The notes beneath the pieces were generated by a model that saw only the letters and a program-made list of their open reading frames with translations, ran no database searches and was not told the DNA's origin. A stretch of DNA of 64,000 nucleotides from Okeania sp. SIO1I7. Its GTDB lineage: Bacteria > Cyanobacteriota > Cyanobacteriia > Cyanobacteriales > Microcoleaceae. Positions 35,759 through 44,737 of this stretch are shown piece by piece; the stretch's first letter is position 1; the number at the start of each line of letters is the position of its first letter. The DNA lies in the NCBI GenBank assembly GCA_010672585.1, contig JAAHGF010000020.1, forward strand, positions 62,001 through 126,000. The letters run 5' to 3'. Made by a program: the position numbers and the translations under genes.

Positions 35759-36601
35759 ATGAAAGTATGGCAAATTGAGGAAAACCAAATTATCTGGGGA
35801 GAAGCGATCGCTGCTTTGGACAGGTATGTAAAAGATAGTAGTATCGATCTAATATTTGCCGATCCTCCTTATAATATTGGCAAGAAATTTAATGGTAGAC
35901 AAAACAAATGGGATTCTAATAATGAATATATAGAATGGTGTTATCAGTGGATAGATTTATGTTTGAGGAAATTGAAAAAGACAGGTAGTATTTATATTAT
36001 GGCAGCAACACAGTATATGCCATATCTAGATATATATTTAAGGGATAAAATTTCTATTCTTTCCCGAATTATTTGGTATTATGATAGTTCAGGAGTTCAG
36101 GCAAAGAAATATTTTGGTTCGTTATACGAGCCTATTTTATTTGCTGTAAAAGACCGCAATAACTATACATTCAACTCTGAAGAAATAATGGTTGAAGCTA
36201 AAACAGGTGCAGTGCGTAAATTGATTGATTATCGCAAAGCAAAACCAGCACCTTATAATACTAAAAAAGTGCCTGGGAATGTTTGGTATATTCCCAGGGT
36301 TAGATATAGAATGCCTGAGTATAGAAATCATCCGACTCAGAAACCAGAAGCTTTATTGGAAAGAATTATTAAAGCTAGTAGTAATCCTGGTAACTTAATT
36401 TTAGATTTATTTGCCGGAACATTCACAACATCTGTAGTTGCTCAAAGATTGGGTAGAAAATTTATCAGTATAGAAATAGAAGAAGAGTATGTAAAGTTAG
36501 GATTAGAACGATTAGATTTAGTTTCTGAAACTCAAAATAATCAGAAATTTTTCAAGAATAAAGCTATTCAATTAAGTTTGGATCTAACCATGGGTGACTA
36601 G
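35759..36601 (+). CDS. Adenine-specific DNA methyltransferase, YhdJ-like
   Basis: A 280-residue methyltransferase of the beta class: catalytic motif IV comes first (D35-P-P-Y38 in FADPPYNIGK) and the SAM-binding FAG motif last (LDLFAGTFTT). Long stretches match my memory of E. coli YhdJ, for example YDSSGVQAKK, YEPILFAVKD, TGAVRKLIDYRK and PGNVWYIPRVRYRMPEY. YhdJ methylates ATGCAT, so this enzyme probably does too. The stop codon TAG touches the ATG of the next gene with no gap, the arrangement expected of a methyltransferase and its restriction enzyme. Confidence 0.92.
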   Translation: MKVWQIEENQIIWGEAIAALDRYVKDSSIDLIFADPPYNIGKKFNGRQNKWDSNNEYIEWCYQWIDLCLRKLKKTGSIYIMAATQYMPYLDIYLRDKISILSRIIWYYDSSGVQAKKYFGSLYEPILFAVKDRNNYTFNSEEIMVEAKTGAVRKLIDYRKAKPAPYNTKKVPGNVWYIPRVRYRMPEYRNHPTQKPEALLERIIKASSNPGNLILDLFAGTFTTSVVAQRLGRKFISIEIEEEYVKLGLERLDLVSETQNNQKFFKNKAIQLSLDLTMGD

Positions 36602-37708
36602 ATGGAACATGAGTTTACACAAGTAATCAAAAGTCTTCTTCAGAATGTTTTTAGAGATCGATCGGAATTAATCTATTCAATGTCTCCTATTTTACAATAT
36701 ATTAATGTCAAAACTAGAGCTGCTAATCGAGGATCAAAAGCCAGAAATTCTTTTGGTAATTTGTATGCAATTTATGTTTTAGTTGAGGATTATGTAAAAA
36801 AAGGATTTGATGAAAGTGGTCAATACAATTTCTATGAAGGTAGCAAGTATTCTGAACTTTTAAGGCGACAAAGAGAATTGCCTTTTGGGCAAAAATTACA
36901 AAACCATGCTTTGAATCACAGACTAAACCAAGAATTTAAAAAATATTTCCCTACTTGTGATTATATTCCTGTTATCAGAGAATCTTCAAACAATAGGTAT
37001 TGGTTTAATGAAAATTTACTTCTTTGTATAACTGAAGATAACATTTACAATCTAGGAGCGATAATTATTAAAATAATTGATAAGTATATTGAGACTAAAA
37101 TTGATGCTTTTGAAAATTTCATAAACTCTTGCGAACAAATAAATCAATTAGTAGAAGCAAATCAAAATGAGGCTGTTGATTTTATTGTTGAACTGTTACA
37201 ACCAAATGTCGATGCTAGATTATTTGAGATAGTTAGCTATAGTATTTTGAAGTATTATTACTACGAACAGACTATATTTTTTGGTTTTGATATGCAAGAT
37301 ATACAACAAGAAAATTTGAAACTCTATAAAACAGGGCGAACTAATGCTAATGACGGCGGTATAGATTTTGTAATGAAACCATTAGGAAGATTTTTTCAAG
37401 TCACTGAAACAACAGATTTTAAAAAGTATTTCTTAGACATTGATAAAATAGAAAAGTATCCCATAACTTTCGTAATTAAAGCAACTGAAAATACAGATAA
37501 ATTGTTACAAAAAATTAGAAAGAAGGCTGAACAGCAATACTCTGTCAATTTAATAGTCGATAAGTATATAGACTGTATAGAAGAAATTATTAATCTGCCA
37601 ATTTTGAGAGAACGTTTTAAGCACGCTGTAGAAATGGGATACTTGGGTAATATACTAGAGGAAATAATTAAACAAAGCAAAGTAGAATTTAACTATAATT
37701 TTATTTAA
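36602..37708 (+). CDS. Probable type II restriction endonuclease partner
   Basis: A 368-residue protein that I do not recognise by family. It starts immediately after the methyltransferase stop codon (TAG-ATG). The N-terminal half is helical and basic (RSELIYSMSPILQY, NRGSKARNSFGNLYAIYVLVEDY). Around residues 245-268 is TNANDGGIDFVMKPLGRFFQVTE, which fits a PD-(D/E)xK nuclease core with the second acidic or polar pair replaced by Q-x-x-E. Context makes it the cognate restriction enzyme of an ATGCAT-type system (as AvaIII or NsiI), but no sequence match to such enzymes was tested. It converges with the next gene 6 bp away. Confidence 0.72.
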   Translation: MEHEFTQVIKSLLQNVFRDRSELIYSMSPILQYINVKTRAANRGSKARNSFGNLYAIYVLVEDYVKKGFDESGQYNFYEGSKYSELLRRQRELPFGQKLQNHALNHRLNQEFKKYFPTCDYIPVIRESSNNRYWFNENLLLCITEDNIYNLGAIIIKIIDKYIETKIDAFENFINSCEQINQLVEANQNEAVDFIVELLQPNVDARLFEIVSYSILKYYYYEQTIFFGFDMQDIQQENLKLYKTGRTNANDGGIDFVMKPLGRFFQVTETTDFKKYFLDIDKIEKYPITFVIKATENTDKLLQKIRKKAEQQYSVNLIVDKYIDCIEEIINLPILRERFKHAVEMGYLGNILEEIIKQSKVEFNYNFI

Positions 37709-37714
37709 GAAAAA

Positions 37715-38494
37715 TCAATAACTGGTAAAACTATCTTTACCTCCAGGAATAGGAGTATTAATATCGACGATCGCGAACAGAGAGTCATTAAAGTAAGTGT
37801 AAATACCCTGTTGATTATTTTCACCATAGCCTAAAAATAACACTTTCTCATTATCAATAGCTGCACAGGAGCCAAAATCTGTAAAAGTACCCTTACCTCC
37901 GGGGATAAAGGTAGTGCGGTCTACTATCGTTGACAACAACCCTCCCTGATAAATATATATTCCTTGCTGGTTATTGTTACCATTCGCTGTAAATACCACA
38001 CTTTCATTTTTGATAGCTAGACAAGACCCAAACTCGGTAAATGTTCCCTGACCATTAGGAATGCTAGTTTTTCTATTTGTCACTTTTGAGAGAAAACCAT
38101 CTATAGAAATATATATTCCCTGCTGATCTTCACTCCCTTGAGCAATAAATACTACGTTATCTTGATCGAATGCAGGGCAAATTCCAAACTGAGTAAATTT
38201 TCCTGTACCTTCTGGTATTGATGTATTTTGGTTAGCTATAGTTTTTAGATAACCATTCATATAAAGGTAAATTCCCTGCTGATTATTATTTCCTTCTCCT
38301 CGAAAAACAACATTACCATTCTCAATGGAGGCACAAAATTTTGCATCGGTTAAGGTTTTTCTATATTGAGAAATAGATTGACTATTCTCATCATAAATTT
38401 GACTTAAAGCTAGAGCTTTTCCCATCAGAAGTAGGCTAAAAATTAATCCCACTAAAGTTGTTATTATCAATCTAATAATCTGATTCATTTTCAT
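37715..38494 (-). CDS. Exported repeat protein, possibly cut short
   Basis: A 259-residue exported protein with an N-terminal hydrophobic segment (LIITTLVGLIFSLLLMGKALA). Four repeats of about 48 residues follow, each of the form VVFxGxGNNNQQGIYxYxxGxLxxI...TxIPxGxGxFTxFGxCxAI, suggesting beta-propeller blades. The last repeat stops at FTSY, just where FGxC is expected. The missing end faces the restriction gene 6 bp away, so the 3' part may have been lost when the restriction-modification genes arrived. Function is unknown. Confidence 0.75.
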   Translation of the reverse strand: MKMNQIIRLIITTLVGLIFSLLLMGKALALSQIYDENSQSISQYRKTLTDAKFCASIENGNVVFRGEGNNNQQGIYLYMNGYLKTIANQNTSIPEGTGKFTQFGICPAFDQDNVVFIAQGSEDQQGIYISIDGFLSKVTNRKTSIPNGQGTFTEFGSCLAIKNESVVFTANGNNNQQGIYIYQGGLLSTIVDRTTFIPGGKGTFTDFGSCAAIDNEKVLFLGYGENNQQGIYTYFNDSLFAIVDINTPIPGGKDSFTSY

Positions 38495-38845
38495 CTTTTT
38501 AGTAGTTATAGCAATTTTTTGAATAAGGTAATTATTTGAGATTTTTTATAGCAGTTTTTCTGTTCAATAATATCATGTTCGGATAATTACTTATAATAAA
38601 GTTTTTGTTTGTAGTTGCGCTTGAGCCTCTGAAATGCTTATTATTAGGACTAAAGTCCAACTACGAGCCTAATTATAACTGTTCTAGCAAACATGATCTA
38701 AGTCATTTTTTTTACCAAATAATGAGGTTTAATGCCTCCCCCTTTTAAGGGAAAAAATATTCAATTCAGTATTTTAAAACCTCCAACTTTAGTGGTCGGT
38801 ACTGATAACTGATAACTGATAACTGATAACTGAAATGACCGAACA
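38495..38845. repeat. Intergenic repeats
   Basis: A second copy of the ATATCATGTTCGGATAATTA element (38571-38682, with GTTTTTGTTTGTAGTTG and AACTACGAGCCTAATTATAACT) is followed by TGATAAC heptamers (38801-38833). No gene is seen. Confidence 0.6.
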
Positions 38846-40066
38846 TTAAATAGAGTCCAAAACTTCCAATACTGATTTAGGTAACAACTTATCCTTAAAC
38901 CAGACAATAGGTACTGGTACATCTTTCACTTTTACACCAGCTTTTTCCAAATTTAGTCGTTCGGAAACTGCCAATATTAAATTATCACACTCAGCACTTT
39001 GCACCTGATAAAATTTCTTTTTTAAATATTCCGGTCGCCAATATCCAACTATTTCTAATAAATATGATTGTCCATTGGGATGTACCAGTCTAAAATCAGG
39101 AATCATTACACTACCAGGAATTGGAATTAAATCAACTTCTCTTTCTAACTTCCACTCGGTTTTTAACTTAGCCCAACGTTCTGCAAATGATGCTTCTAAC
39201 ATACTATCGTAGGGTTTTCCTGGTGGATAATGACTAACTAAATCGCAATCAGAATTAAGGCTAAATCGACCTTTTTTCCAAACACCACTATAGGTGTCAC
39301 GATTTTGTAAGGTTGCGTGTAAACTCCATTTTGTAACGTGTAGTAATGCGGGCAACATTTTTGCTAGTGCTAAACCGTAACGAGTGCTAGGTTTAAATAA
39401 ACTATAAGGTCCATCAATTGTGAGAGTAAAACCATGGTCAGCATCTCCTTCAATATAAGTCATTAATTGAAAGAGTTTTACATACCTAAATAAGAGTTTG
39501 TATTCTCCTGGGTCATTGCGATGAGCATTTAATTCAATATGACTAGCTTTATAAAAAATACCTTGTACTTGAGACAGATTATATCTATGCAATAAAGCTT
39601 CTGATGTAGGAGCATCAAATTGAGTCAAAATTCTATTTTCTTGTAAGTCAGCATAGAGACCTTTTTTAATCTCATCAGGCACAACTTCTCGGTTTAATTC
39701 TTGACTAATTTGTGCGGCTAATTTTTCTAGAGTTAACTCTGTTGATTGGATACTAGGAACAACTTCTGCTGCTGTGGAAAAAACACGTTTTCTTAATTCT
39801 ATTGGTTCCAGAGGACTGATAATTTCAAAGGTAGAAAAACTGCCTCTCAACATATGTGCTAATCCTCTTTTGAAGCGATAGTTAGGGTCATCTCCTTCAA
39901 TTTCTTGTAAACGTTTATCAAGTTCTCCTTGAGTTTTGCCTACTGTTTCTTGGAAAGAGTTAATCATCTCTGTGGCAATGGCTAAATTTTTAGCATCAAT
40001 TTTTAGTTTTTGAGGAATAATTGTTTCTCCAGTTTGACGATGAGAAAGTAAGTCAGTTGGTAACAT
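38846..40066 (-). CDS. DUF790 family protein (Bax1-like XPB partner)
   Basis: A 406-residue DUF790 protein. In archaea the homologue Bax1 binds the helicase XPB and acts as a structure-specific nuclease in a nucleotide-excision-repair-like process. The family start MLPTDLLSHR, the central segment YRFKRGLAHML and the C-terminal nuclease-like part (LEASFAERW, PDFRLVHPNGQSYLLEIVGYW, with a D...E-I-V pattern) are present. The XPB-like helicase gene lies 1.4 kb upstream on the same strand, separated by one opposing gene. Length is normal for the family. Confidence 0.87.
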   Translation of the reverse strand: MLPTDLLSHRQTGETIIPQKLKIDAKNLAIATEMINSFQETVGKTQGELDKRLQEIEGDDPNYRFKRGLAHMLRGSFSTFEIISPLEPIELRKRVFSTAAEVVPSIQSTELTLEKLAAQISQELNREVVPDEIKKGLYADLQENRILTQFDAPTSEALLHRYNLSQVQGIFYKASHIELNAHRNDPGEYKLLFRYVKLFQLMTYIEGDADHGFTLTIDGPYSLFKPSTRYGLALAKMLPALLHVTKWSLHATLQNRDTYSGVWKKGRFSLNSDCDLVSHYPPGKPYDSMLEASFAERWAKLKTEWKLEREVDLIPIPGSVMIPDFRLVHPNGQSYLLEIVGYWRPEYLKKKFYQVQSAECDNLILAVSERLNLEKAGVKVKDVPVPIVWFKDKLLPKSVLEVLDSI

Positions 40067-40614
40067 AATTTATGATATTTAATCTAGACTTTTGAAGAAG
40101 GAGTCAGGAGGGAAAATTGCATGGGGATAGTCAACAACCTGCCGCTCCGCGTCTACTAACCCCTAACCCCAAACAATTTTGAGCACCGCGGGTGACGGTG
40201 GGGTATTAAACCCATAAGGGAAATGATAACTGCTATTATGGTGTTTTTATCAAAAATAAAATACTTTATTATATCATAATTGTGATTAAAATGACTAGAT
40301 TATTGGCATATAAAACCCATTTGAAAACTATTTAAAAAGATATGGGGAGGTGGGGAGTATTTTTCAATCTTTTTACCGAATAATTAAGGTTTAAAGACTC
40401 TTCTTTAAAGGAGAAGCAAGAAAAAATTTTCCTTTGAGTCAATCCTCTCTTTTCAAGGAGAGGTAATAATTAATAATTAATAATTGAACTTATGCCTTCC
40501 CTCGATCTCCTGACTCCTGGTAAGAACTTAATCCTGTATAATTTATGGATAGGAATTGATTTTATTTTTTATTCTTGAAGAGTTTGTTATAATCTAAATT
40601 AGAAGTATTCAGAA
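40067..40614. other. Intergenic stretch with an inverted-repeat partner elsewhere
   Basis: Contains 40106-40213, whose inverted copy is at 63344-63444, and AATTAAT heptamers near 40470-40490. No gene is seen. Confidence 0.5.
40106..40213. repeat. Interspersed repeat with an inverted copy at 63344
   Basis: AGGAGGGAAAATTGCATGGG at one end and GACGGTGGGGTATT at the other match, in reverse, 63344-63444. The middle parts differ. This is a non-coding dispersed repeat of about 105 bp. Confidence 0.6.
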
Positions 40615-40623
40615 TTGGAATTT

Positions 40624-41346
40624 ATGTTGAATATAAAAAAATTGATGAAACTAAGTTTTGTGGGAATTACAGGAGCTACTGTTACCTGTTTCCACCTTTT
40701 ATTAACTACTTCCCAAGCATTAGCAGATAGCCCATTGACTTCCACCCCTTTTAGTAAAGCTTATCAAGATGTTGAAATTGTTCAGCACGCTATTGAGGAT
40801 GGCTTTGATATCAAAACGATAAAAGCTTTAGGCGATCCTGATATTTCTAATGATGTAAGAGTTGCAATTATTAACCAGCTAATTATGACGGCTGTGAAAA
40901 AACATGGTTGGTTTCATAATAATTATTATACTGAGATTTATTTAGGCTACCTAGCTATTAAATATGGAATTAAGTACACAGAAATTACTCCCTCTCTTCT
41001 GACAGCAGAAGAGGCATTATCCTTAGGTTATTTAGTAGCATTTAGGCAAAGATTTGCAATTAAAGAAAACTTCAAGATAAGAGATGAAGAATTAGAAATA
41101 AATGCCTTAAATTTAACAAATAAAGCATTAGCTCAGAATCAAGAAGATTTTGCGGTTGCTGTAGTTAATAGCTTAGTTGTGGCGCACCAGTATTTTCGTC
41201 TTGGCACTAATAATTGGTGTAAAGTTTATCAAACTTTTAACTCTGTAGATCAAGAATTTAGTTCCGAAAACAGAAATATGCGCCCAGAAGCTGTAGATAT
41301 TATCAAAAATTACATTAATGTTTATCAGGAGTATTGCCAAAATTAA
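40624..41346 (+). CDS. Exported hypothetical protein
   Basis: A 240-residue protein with an N-terminal signal peptide (LSFVGITGATVTCFHLLLTTSQALA). The mature part is helical, with two Cys late in the sequence (NWCKVYQ and EYCQN). I do not recognise a family. The ATG at 40624 is preferred over an upstream TTG at 40615. The gene lies between, and opposite to, the XPB-like and DUF790 genes, so it may be a later insertion. Confidence 0.7.
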   Translation: MLNIKKLMKLSFVGITGATVTCFHLLLTTSQALADSPLTSTPFSKAYQDVEIVQHAIEDGFDIKTIKALGDPDISNDVRVAIINQLIMTAVKKHGWFHNNYYTEIYLGYLAIKYGIKYTEITPSLLTAEEALSLGYLVAFRQRFAIKENFKIRDEELEINALNLTNKALAQNQEDFAVAVVNSLVVAHQYFRLGTNNWCKVYQTFNSVDQEFSSENRNMRPEAVDIIKNYINVYQEYCQN

Positions 41347-41512
41347 ACAAACTGTTGCCTGACTAATATCATGTCCGGTTAAATAGTTATTGTATAGTTG
41401 GGAGTAGGGGAGTAGGGGAGCGGGGGAGTAGAGGAGATTAAATATTGAAGTAATTATAGAATTATCAACATATACTATATAACCAGATTCTATATAAGAA
41501 AAATGCTATAAC

Positions 41513-43249
41513 TTAGAAAAAATCTTCTATATCAATGTCATCATCGGAATTTTTAGAGAGATTTTCATCTATTTTTTTCTCTGATATATCTTCCAAATTA
41601 TTAACATTATTTTGTTTGTCACTATCCAATTTCACTCCTGGTTCTTGCTGAATATTTTTTAAGAGTTGAGATTCTGTTTTTTCGTTTTTTTGATCTTTAG
41701 ATTGAAAAGATTCTTTCAAATCATTTTGTCGATCATTATCCCATTTTGCACCTGGTTCTGCAGCACGTTTAGCAACAAAATTATTAACTCCATAAATTGG
41801 TTCTGGCTTCACAATTTCTAACGGCTTAACTTCTGTTTTATCCTCTTCTTTTTCTTGATATTTAGGAGATTTTTTCGGTCTAATTTTACCTCTACGTCTG
41901 CGAGAAGTTTGTTCTTCACTTGTATTTTCCGTAACAACTTCATACAAAATTGCTAACTTATTTTTATCGCTACCTCGACGTAAAACTCGACCCAATCTTT
42001 GAATATATTCTCGTTCACTTCCAGTACCAGATAAAATAATTGCTACCCTCGCATCTGGCACATCAACACCTTCATTTAAAACATGAGAAGCAACAAGAGT
42101 TTTATATTCCCCAGTTCTAAATTTACTTAAAACTTCATGTCTTTCTTTCACAGGAGTTTGGTGAGTTATTGCCGGAATTAAAAAGTCGTGGGAAATCCGA
42201 TAAACTGTTGTATTATCAGCCGTAAAAATTAAAGTACGTTCGGGAAAATGTTGAGCCAATAAATTAGCAAGAGTTCGTAATTTTCCATCCGTACCAAGAG
42301 CAATTTCTTTAGCTTGACGATGGGCTAACATTGCTCGACGTCCAGCCTTGGAACGGGCACTTGCTATCACAAAATTTTTCCAACCATTTAACCCACCTAA
42401 CTTAATATTTGCCTGCTTTAAAAAGTCATTTCTAACTGTCATTAACTTGTTATATTCTTCCCGCTCCTGTGCAGAAAGTTTAACCATTATTTGCACAATT
42501 TTATGGTCAGCTAAAGCATCACCTGCCAATTCTTCAGGAGTCTTACTAAAAACCGTAGGTCCAATTAAATAATCTAGGTCAGAATGGCGACCATCAGAAC
42601 GATTAGGAGTTGCTGTCAGACCCAGACGATAAGGAGCGATCGCGTATTCAGCAATGACCCGATAAAAATCAGTAGGTAAGTGGTGACATTCATCAAAAAC
42701 TAATAGAGCATACTTATTGCCGATCGCCTCAGCATGAATAGTAGCACTATCGTAAGTCGCTACTAAAATTGGTGTTTTGTCGCGAGACCCCCCACCAAGT
42801 AACCCCACCTCCACATCTGGAAAAGCTGCATTCAAATGCGCGTACCACTGGTGCATCAAATCCAGGGTAGGTACTACTACCAGAGTACTGCGGGGAGTTG
42901 CCTGCATTGCCAGTTGTGCCAAATATGTTTTACCCGAAGCAGTAGGGAGAATCACAACTCCATTTCTACCTGACTGTTTCCAAGCTTTCAATGCTGCCTC
43001 TTGGTGGGGATAGGGAGGCATTTCCAAACTAGGGATAAGTTCGAGAGGTTCAAATTCTTTAGCTTTGTCAGTAAAGTCAATTTTTGCTGCTTTTAATGAT
43101 TCCACTAAAGGGCGATAGTCTATTGCTCGAACCCGAAATTTTTCCACCCGGTCATCCCAAGTTGCATAGTCTACCCATGCTTTACCTTGAGGTGGGGGAT
43201 GGAGGATAAGAGTGCCGCGATCAAATTTGATAGTTGGTGTTCGATACAT
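41513..43249 (-). CDS. XPB-like superfamily 2 DNA helicase
   Basis: A 578-residue helicase of the XPB/Ssl2 type. It has Walker A LPTASGKTY, motif II VFDECHHLP, motif III LGLTATPNR and motif VI YIQRLGRVLRRG. The short N-terminal region (RTPTIKFDRGTLILHP, YATWDDRVEKFRVRA) matches bacterial and archaeal XPB. After about residue 440 comes a charged, low-complexity tail with a loose repeat (EPGAKWDNDRQNDL and EPGVKLDSDKQNNV), unusual for the family. With the nearby DUF790 gene it forms the XPB-Bax1 pair thought to act in DNA repair. Confidence 0.92.
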   Translation of the reverse strand: MYRTPTIKFDRGTLILHPPPQGKAWVDYATWDDRVEKFRVRAIDYRPLVESLKAAKIDFTDKAKEFEPLELIPSLEMPPYPHQEAALKAWKQSGRNGVVILPTASGKTYLAQLAMQATPRSTLVVVPTLDLMHQWYAHLNAAFPDVEVGLLGGGSRDKTPILVATYDSATIHAEAIGNKYALLVFDECHHLPTDFYRVIAEYAIAPYRLGLTATPNRSDGRHSDLDYLIGPTVFSKTPEELAGDALADHKIVQIMVKLSAQEREEYNKLMTVRNDFLKQANIKLGGLNGWKNFVIASARSKAGRRAMLAHRQAKEIALGTDGKLRTLANLLAQHFPERTLIFTADNTTVYRISHDFLIPAITHQTPVKERHEVLSKFRTGEYKTLVASHVLNEGVDVPDARVAIILSGTGSEREYIQRLGRVLRRGSDKNKLAILYEVVTENTSEEQTSRRRRGKIRPKKSPKYQEKEEDKTEVKPLEIVKPEPIYGVNNFVAKRAAEPGAKWDNDRQNDLKESFQSKDQKNEKTESQLLKNIQQEPGVKLDSDKQNNVNNLEDISEKKIDENLSKNSDDDIDIEDFF

Positions 43250-43359
43250 TATTTCATTTCACTGATTTAAAAATAACCTTGATTGAGAACTTTATTTATA
43301 TAGCAATATGATTTTAGTTGTAAGATATTGGAGACTTTTGTTTTAGGGAACAGGGAACA

Positions 43360-43430
43360 GTTGGAAAAACTTTTGGATTAGGTTTTGCTCGTGCTAGTTC
43401 ACTAATAATATTAGTATTAAATAGAAACAT
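43360..43430 (-). pseudogene. Truncated VapC-type PIN toxin
   Basis: From the ATG at 43430 the frame reads MFLFNTNIISELARAKPNPKVF, the start of a VapC/FitB PIN-domain toxin including its first catalytic Asp position (here N6; family usually D). It then runs into a GGGAACAGGGAACAG repeat and ends. Less than a fifth of a PIN domain remains. Confidence 0.7.
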
Positions 43431-43635
43431 TTTCAAGATCGTCACTAAAAGGATTTGGTCTATTTTGGCGAGAAGGAATTTCTAGTACATAATCTGCTTG
43501 GGTACACAAATTATGTAACTCTCCGAATGTCTCATTTCAGGTGGATTTTTGATGTTGTTTTTGCCATGCTAAAAATTTCTGAAATGTTTGGGCCTCGATA
43601 ATAGCTGCGACAAGTTTTTCTTGTTCATAAATCAT
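43417..43635 (-). pseudogene. Antitoxin gene with in-frame TGA
   Basis: From the ATG at 43635 the frame reads MIYEQEKLVAAIIEAQTFQK...QHQKST, a TGA at 43537-43539, and continues in frame NETFGELHNLC...YVLEIPSRQNRPNPF to a TAA overlapping the toxin ATG. The overlap is typical of antitoxin-toxin pairs. So this is a small antitoxin gene inactivated by one substitution, next to a truncated PIN toxin. A repeat lies directly upstream. Confidence 0.7.
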
Positions 43636-44077
43636 TAGACATCTCCAAAAAAGAATAGACTTTTTGCAAAAGTAGGCAACAGGCAACAGCTCCGGAAAGC
43701 AACAGGGAAGAAAATTTCTGAAAAAAGACACAACAAATGATCTATATGTGTAATTTCCGGAGATTTCTATTTGTGGTTTTTGGGTTGGTTATTTCAGGTC
43801 TGATAAATTTTCTTGTGCTTCGTGTATTTCCCAATTCAATTTTTACCTCCTATATTGATAATTTAATTTTGTTTATTTTAACATAGTGAGCAGGCAATAG
43901 TGCTACGCACCGCTACGCGATCGCTCCCATTCATATTTCCCACAAAAAAATTTGAATAAAGGGTTTATTTTCAATAAATTTGTGCTATTATTTGAACAAT
44001 AGAAAAAGTGCGCTCATATATACTCTATATTACATAGCATAATTTGAGAATAAGACAGATAATATTGATATAAATTA
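43636..44077. other. Intergenic stretch
   Basis: Part of the ATATCATG element interior (GGCAACAGGCAACAGCTCCGGAAAGCAACAGG) lies at 43673-43706. The rest is AT-rich with a GCGATCGC-like site near 43917. Nothing else is seen. Confidence 0.45.
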
Positions 44078-44296
44078 ATGACAAACACAAACATTTATAC
44101 CGAGTAGGAAAAAATACTAATTGCCAAAATCCGGAATTTGCCTCCAGATAAAGTTTCCGAAATAGTAGATTTTGTGGATTTTTTGTCTCAGCGACAACAA
44201 CAGCAAAGTTTTACTAATTCTATTACTCAACTGTCTGAAGCAGCTTTTGAGAAAATTTGGGATAATCCTGAAGATGATGATTATGACTATTTATAA
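44078..44296 (+). pseudogene. DUF2281-like antitoxin gene with in-frame TAG
   Basis: The frame from the ATG at 44078 reads MTNTNIYTE, TAG (44105-44107), then EKILIAKIRNLPPDKVSEIV...FLSQRQQQ...EKIWDNPEDDDYDYL and TAA. This is the full length of a DUF2281/VapB-like antitoxin (about 72 residues) with codon 10 changed to a stop. It lies 24 bp upstream of xisH on the same strand, an arrangement I believe is common in cyanobacteria. Confidence 0.7.
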
Positions 44297-44320
44297 TAAG
44301 TAAATTAGAGAAGGGTAAAA

Positions 44321-44737
44321 ATGGGCGCTAAGGATAAATTTCATGCTGTAGTTAGAATTGCTTTGGAAAAGGAGAAATGGCAAATAACTGACGATCCTCT
44401 CCTACTGGAAGTAGGCGGAACTAAATTTGAAATTGATTTAGGTGCAGAGCAACTATTAGCAGCAGAGCGCGGTGAAGAAAAAATTGCAGTTGAGATTAAA
44501 ACTTTTTTGAGTGATTCGCCATTGACAGATTACCATAATGCTTTAGGACAATTCTTGAATTATCGGTTAGCTTTAGAAATTAGCGACCCAAAACGAATTT
44601 TATATTTAGCAATACCTGTGGTTGCTTATAATACTTTTTTTAAGCGGGAATTTGCCCAAATATCTTTAGAAAGGTATGAAATAAAACTAATTATTTATGA
44701 CTCAAAACAGGAGGAAATTGTAAGATGGATACCTTAG
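44321..44737 (+). CDS. xisH: XisH family protein
   Basis: A 138-residue XisH-type protein, named for the fdxN element excision controlling factor of Anabaena. The start MGAKDKFHAVVRIALEKE..W.ITDDPL and the segment RGEEKIAVEIKTFLSDSPLTDYHNALGQF are characteristic; the D...E-I-K arrangement suggests a PD-(D/E)xK-like fold. It overlaps xisI by 13 bp. Most cyanobacterial genomes carry many xisH/xisI pairs far from any fdxN element, and no excision element is visible here. So its role here is unknown. Confidence 0.9.
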   Translation: MGAKDKFHAVVRIALEKEKWQITDDPLLLEVGGTKFEIDLGAEQLLAAERGEEKIAVEIKTFLSDSPLTDYHNALGQFLNYRLALEISDPKRILYLAIPVVAYNTFFKREFAQISLERYEIKLIIYDSKQEEIVRWIP

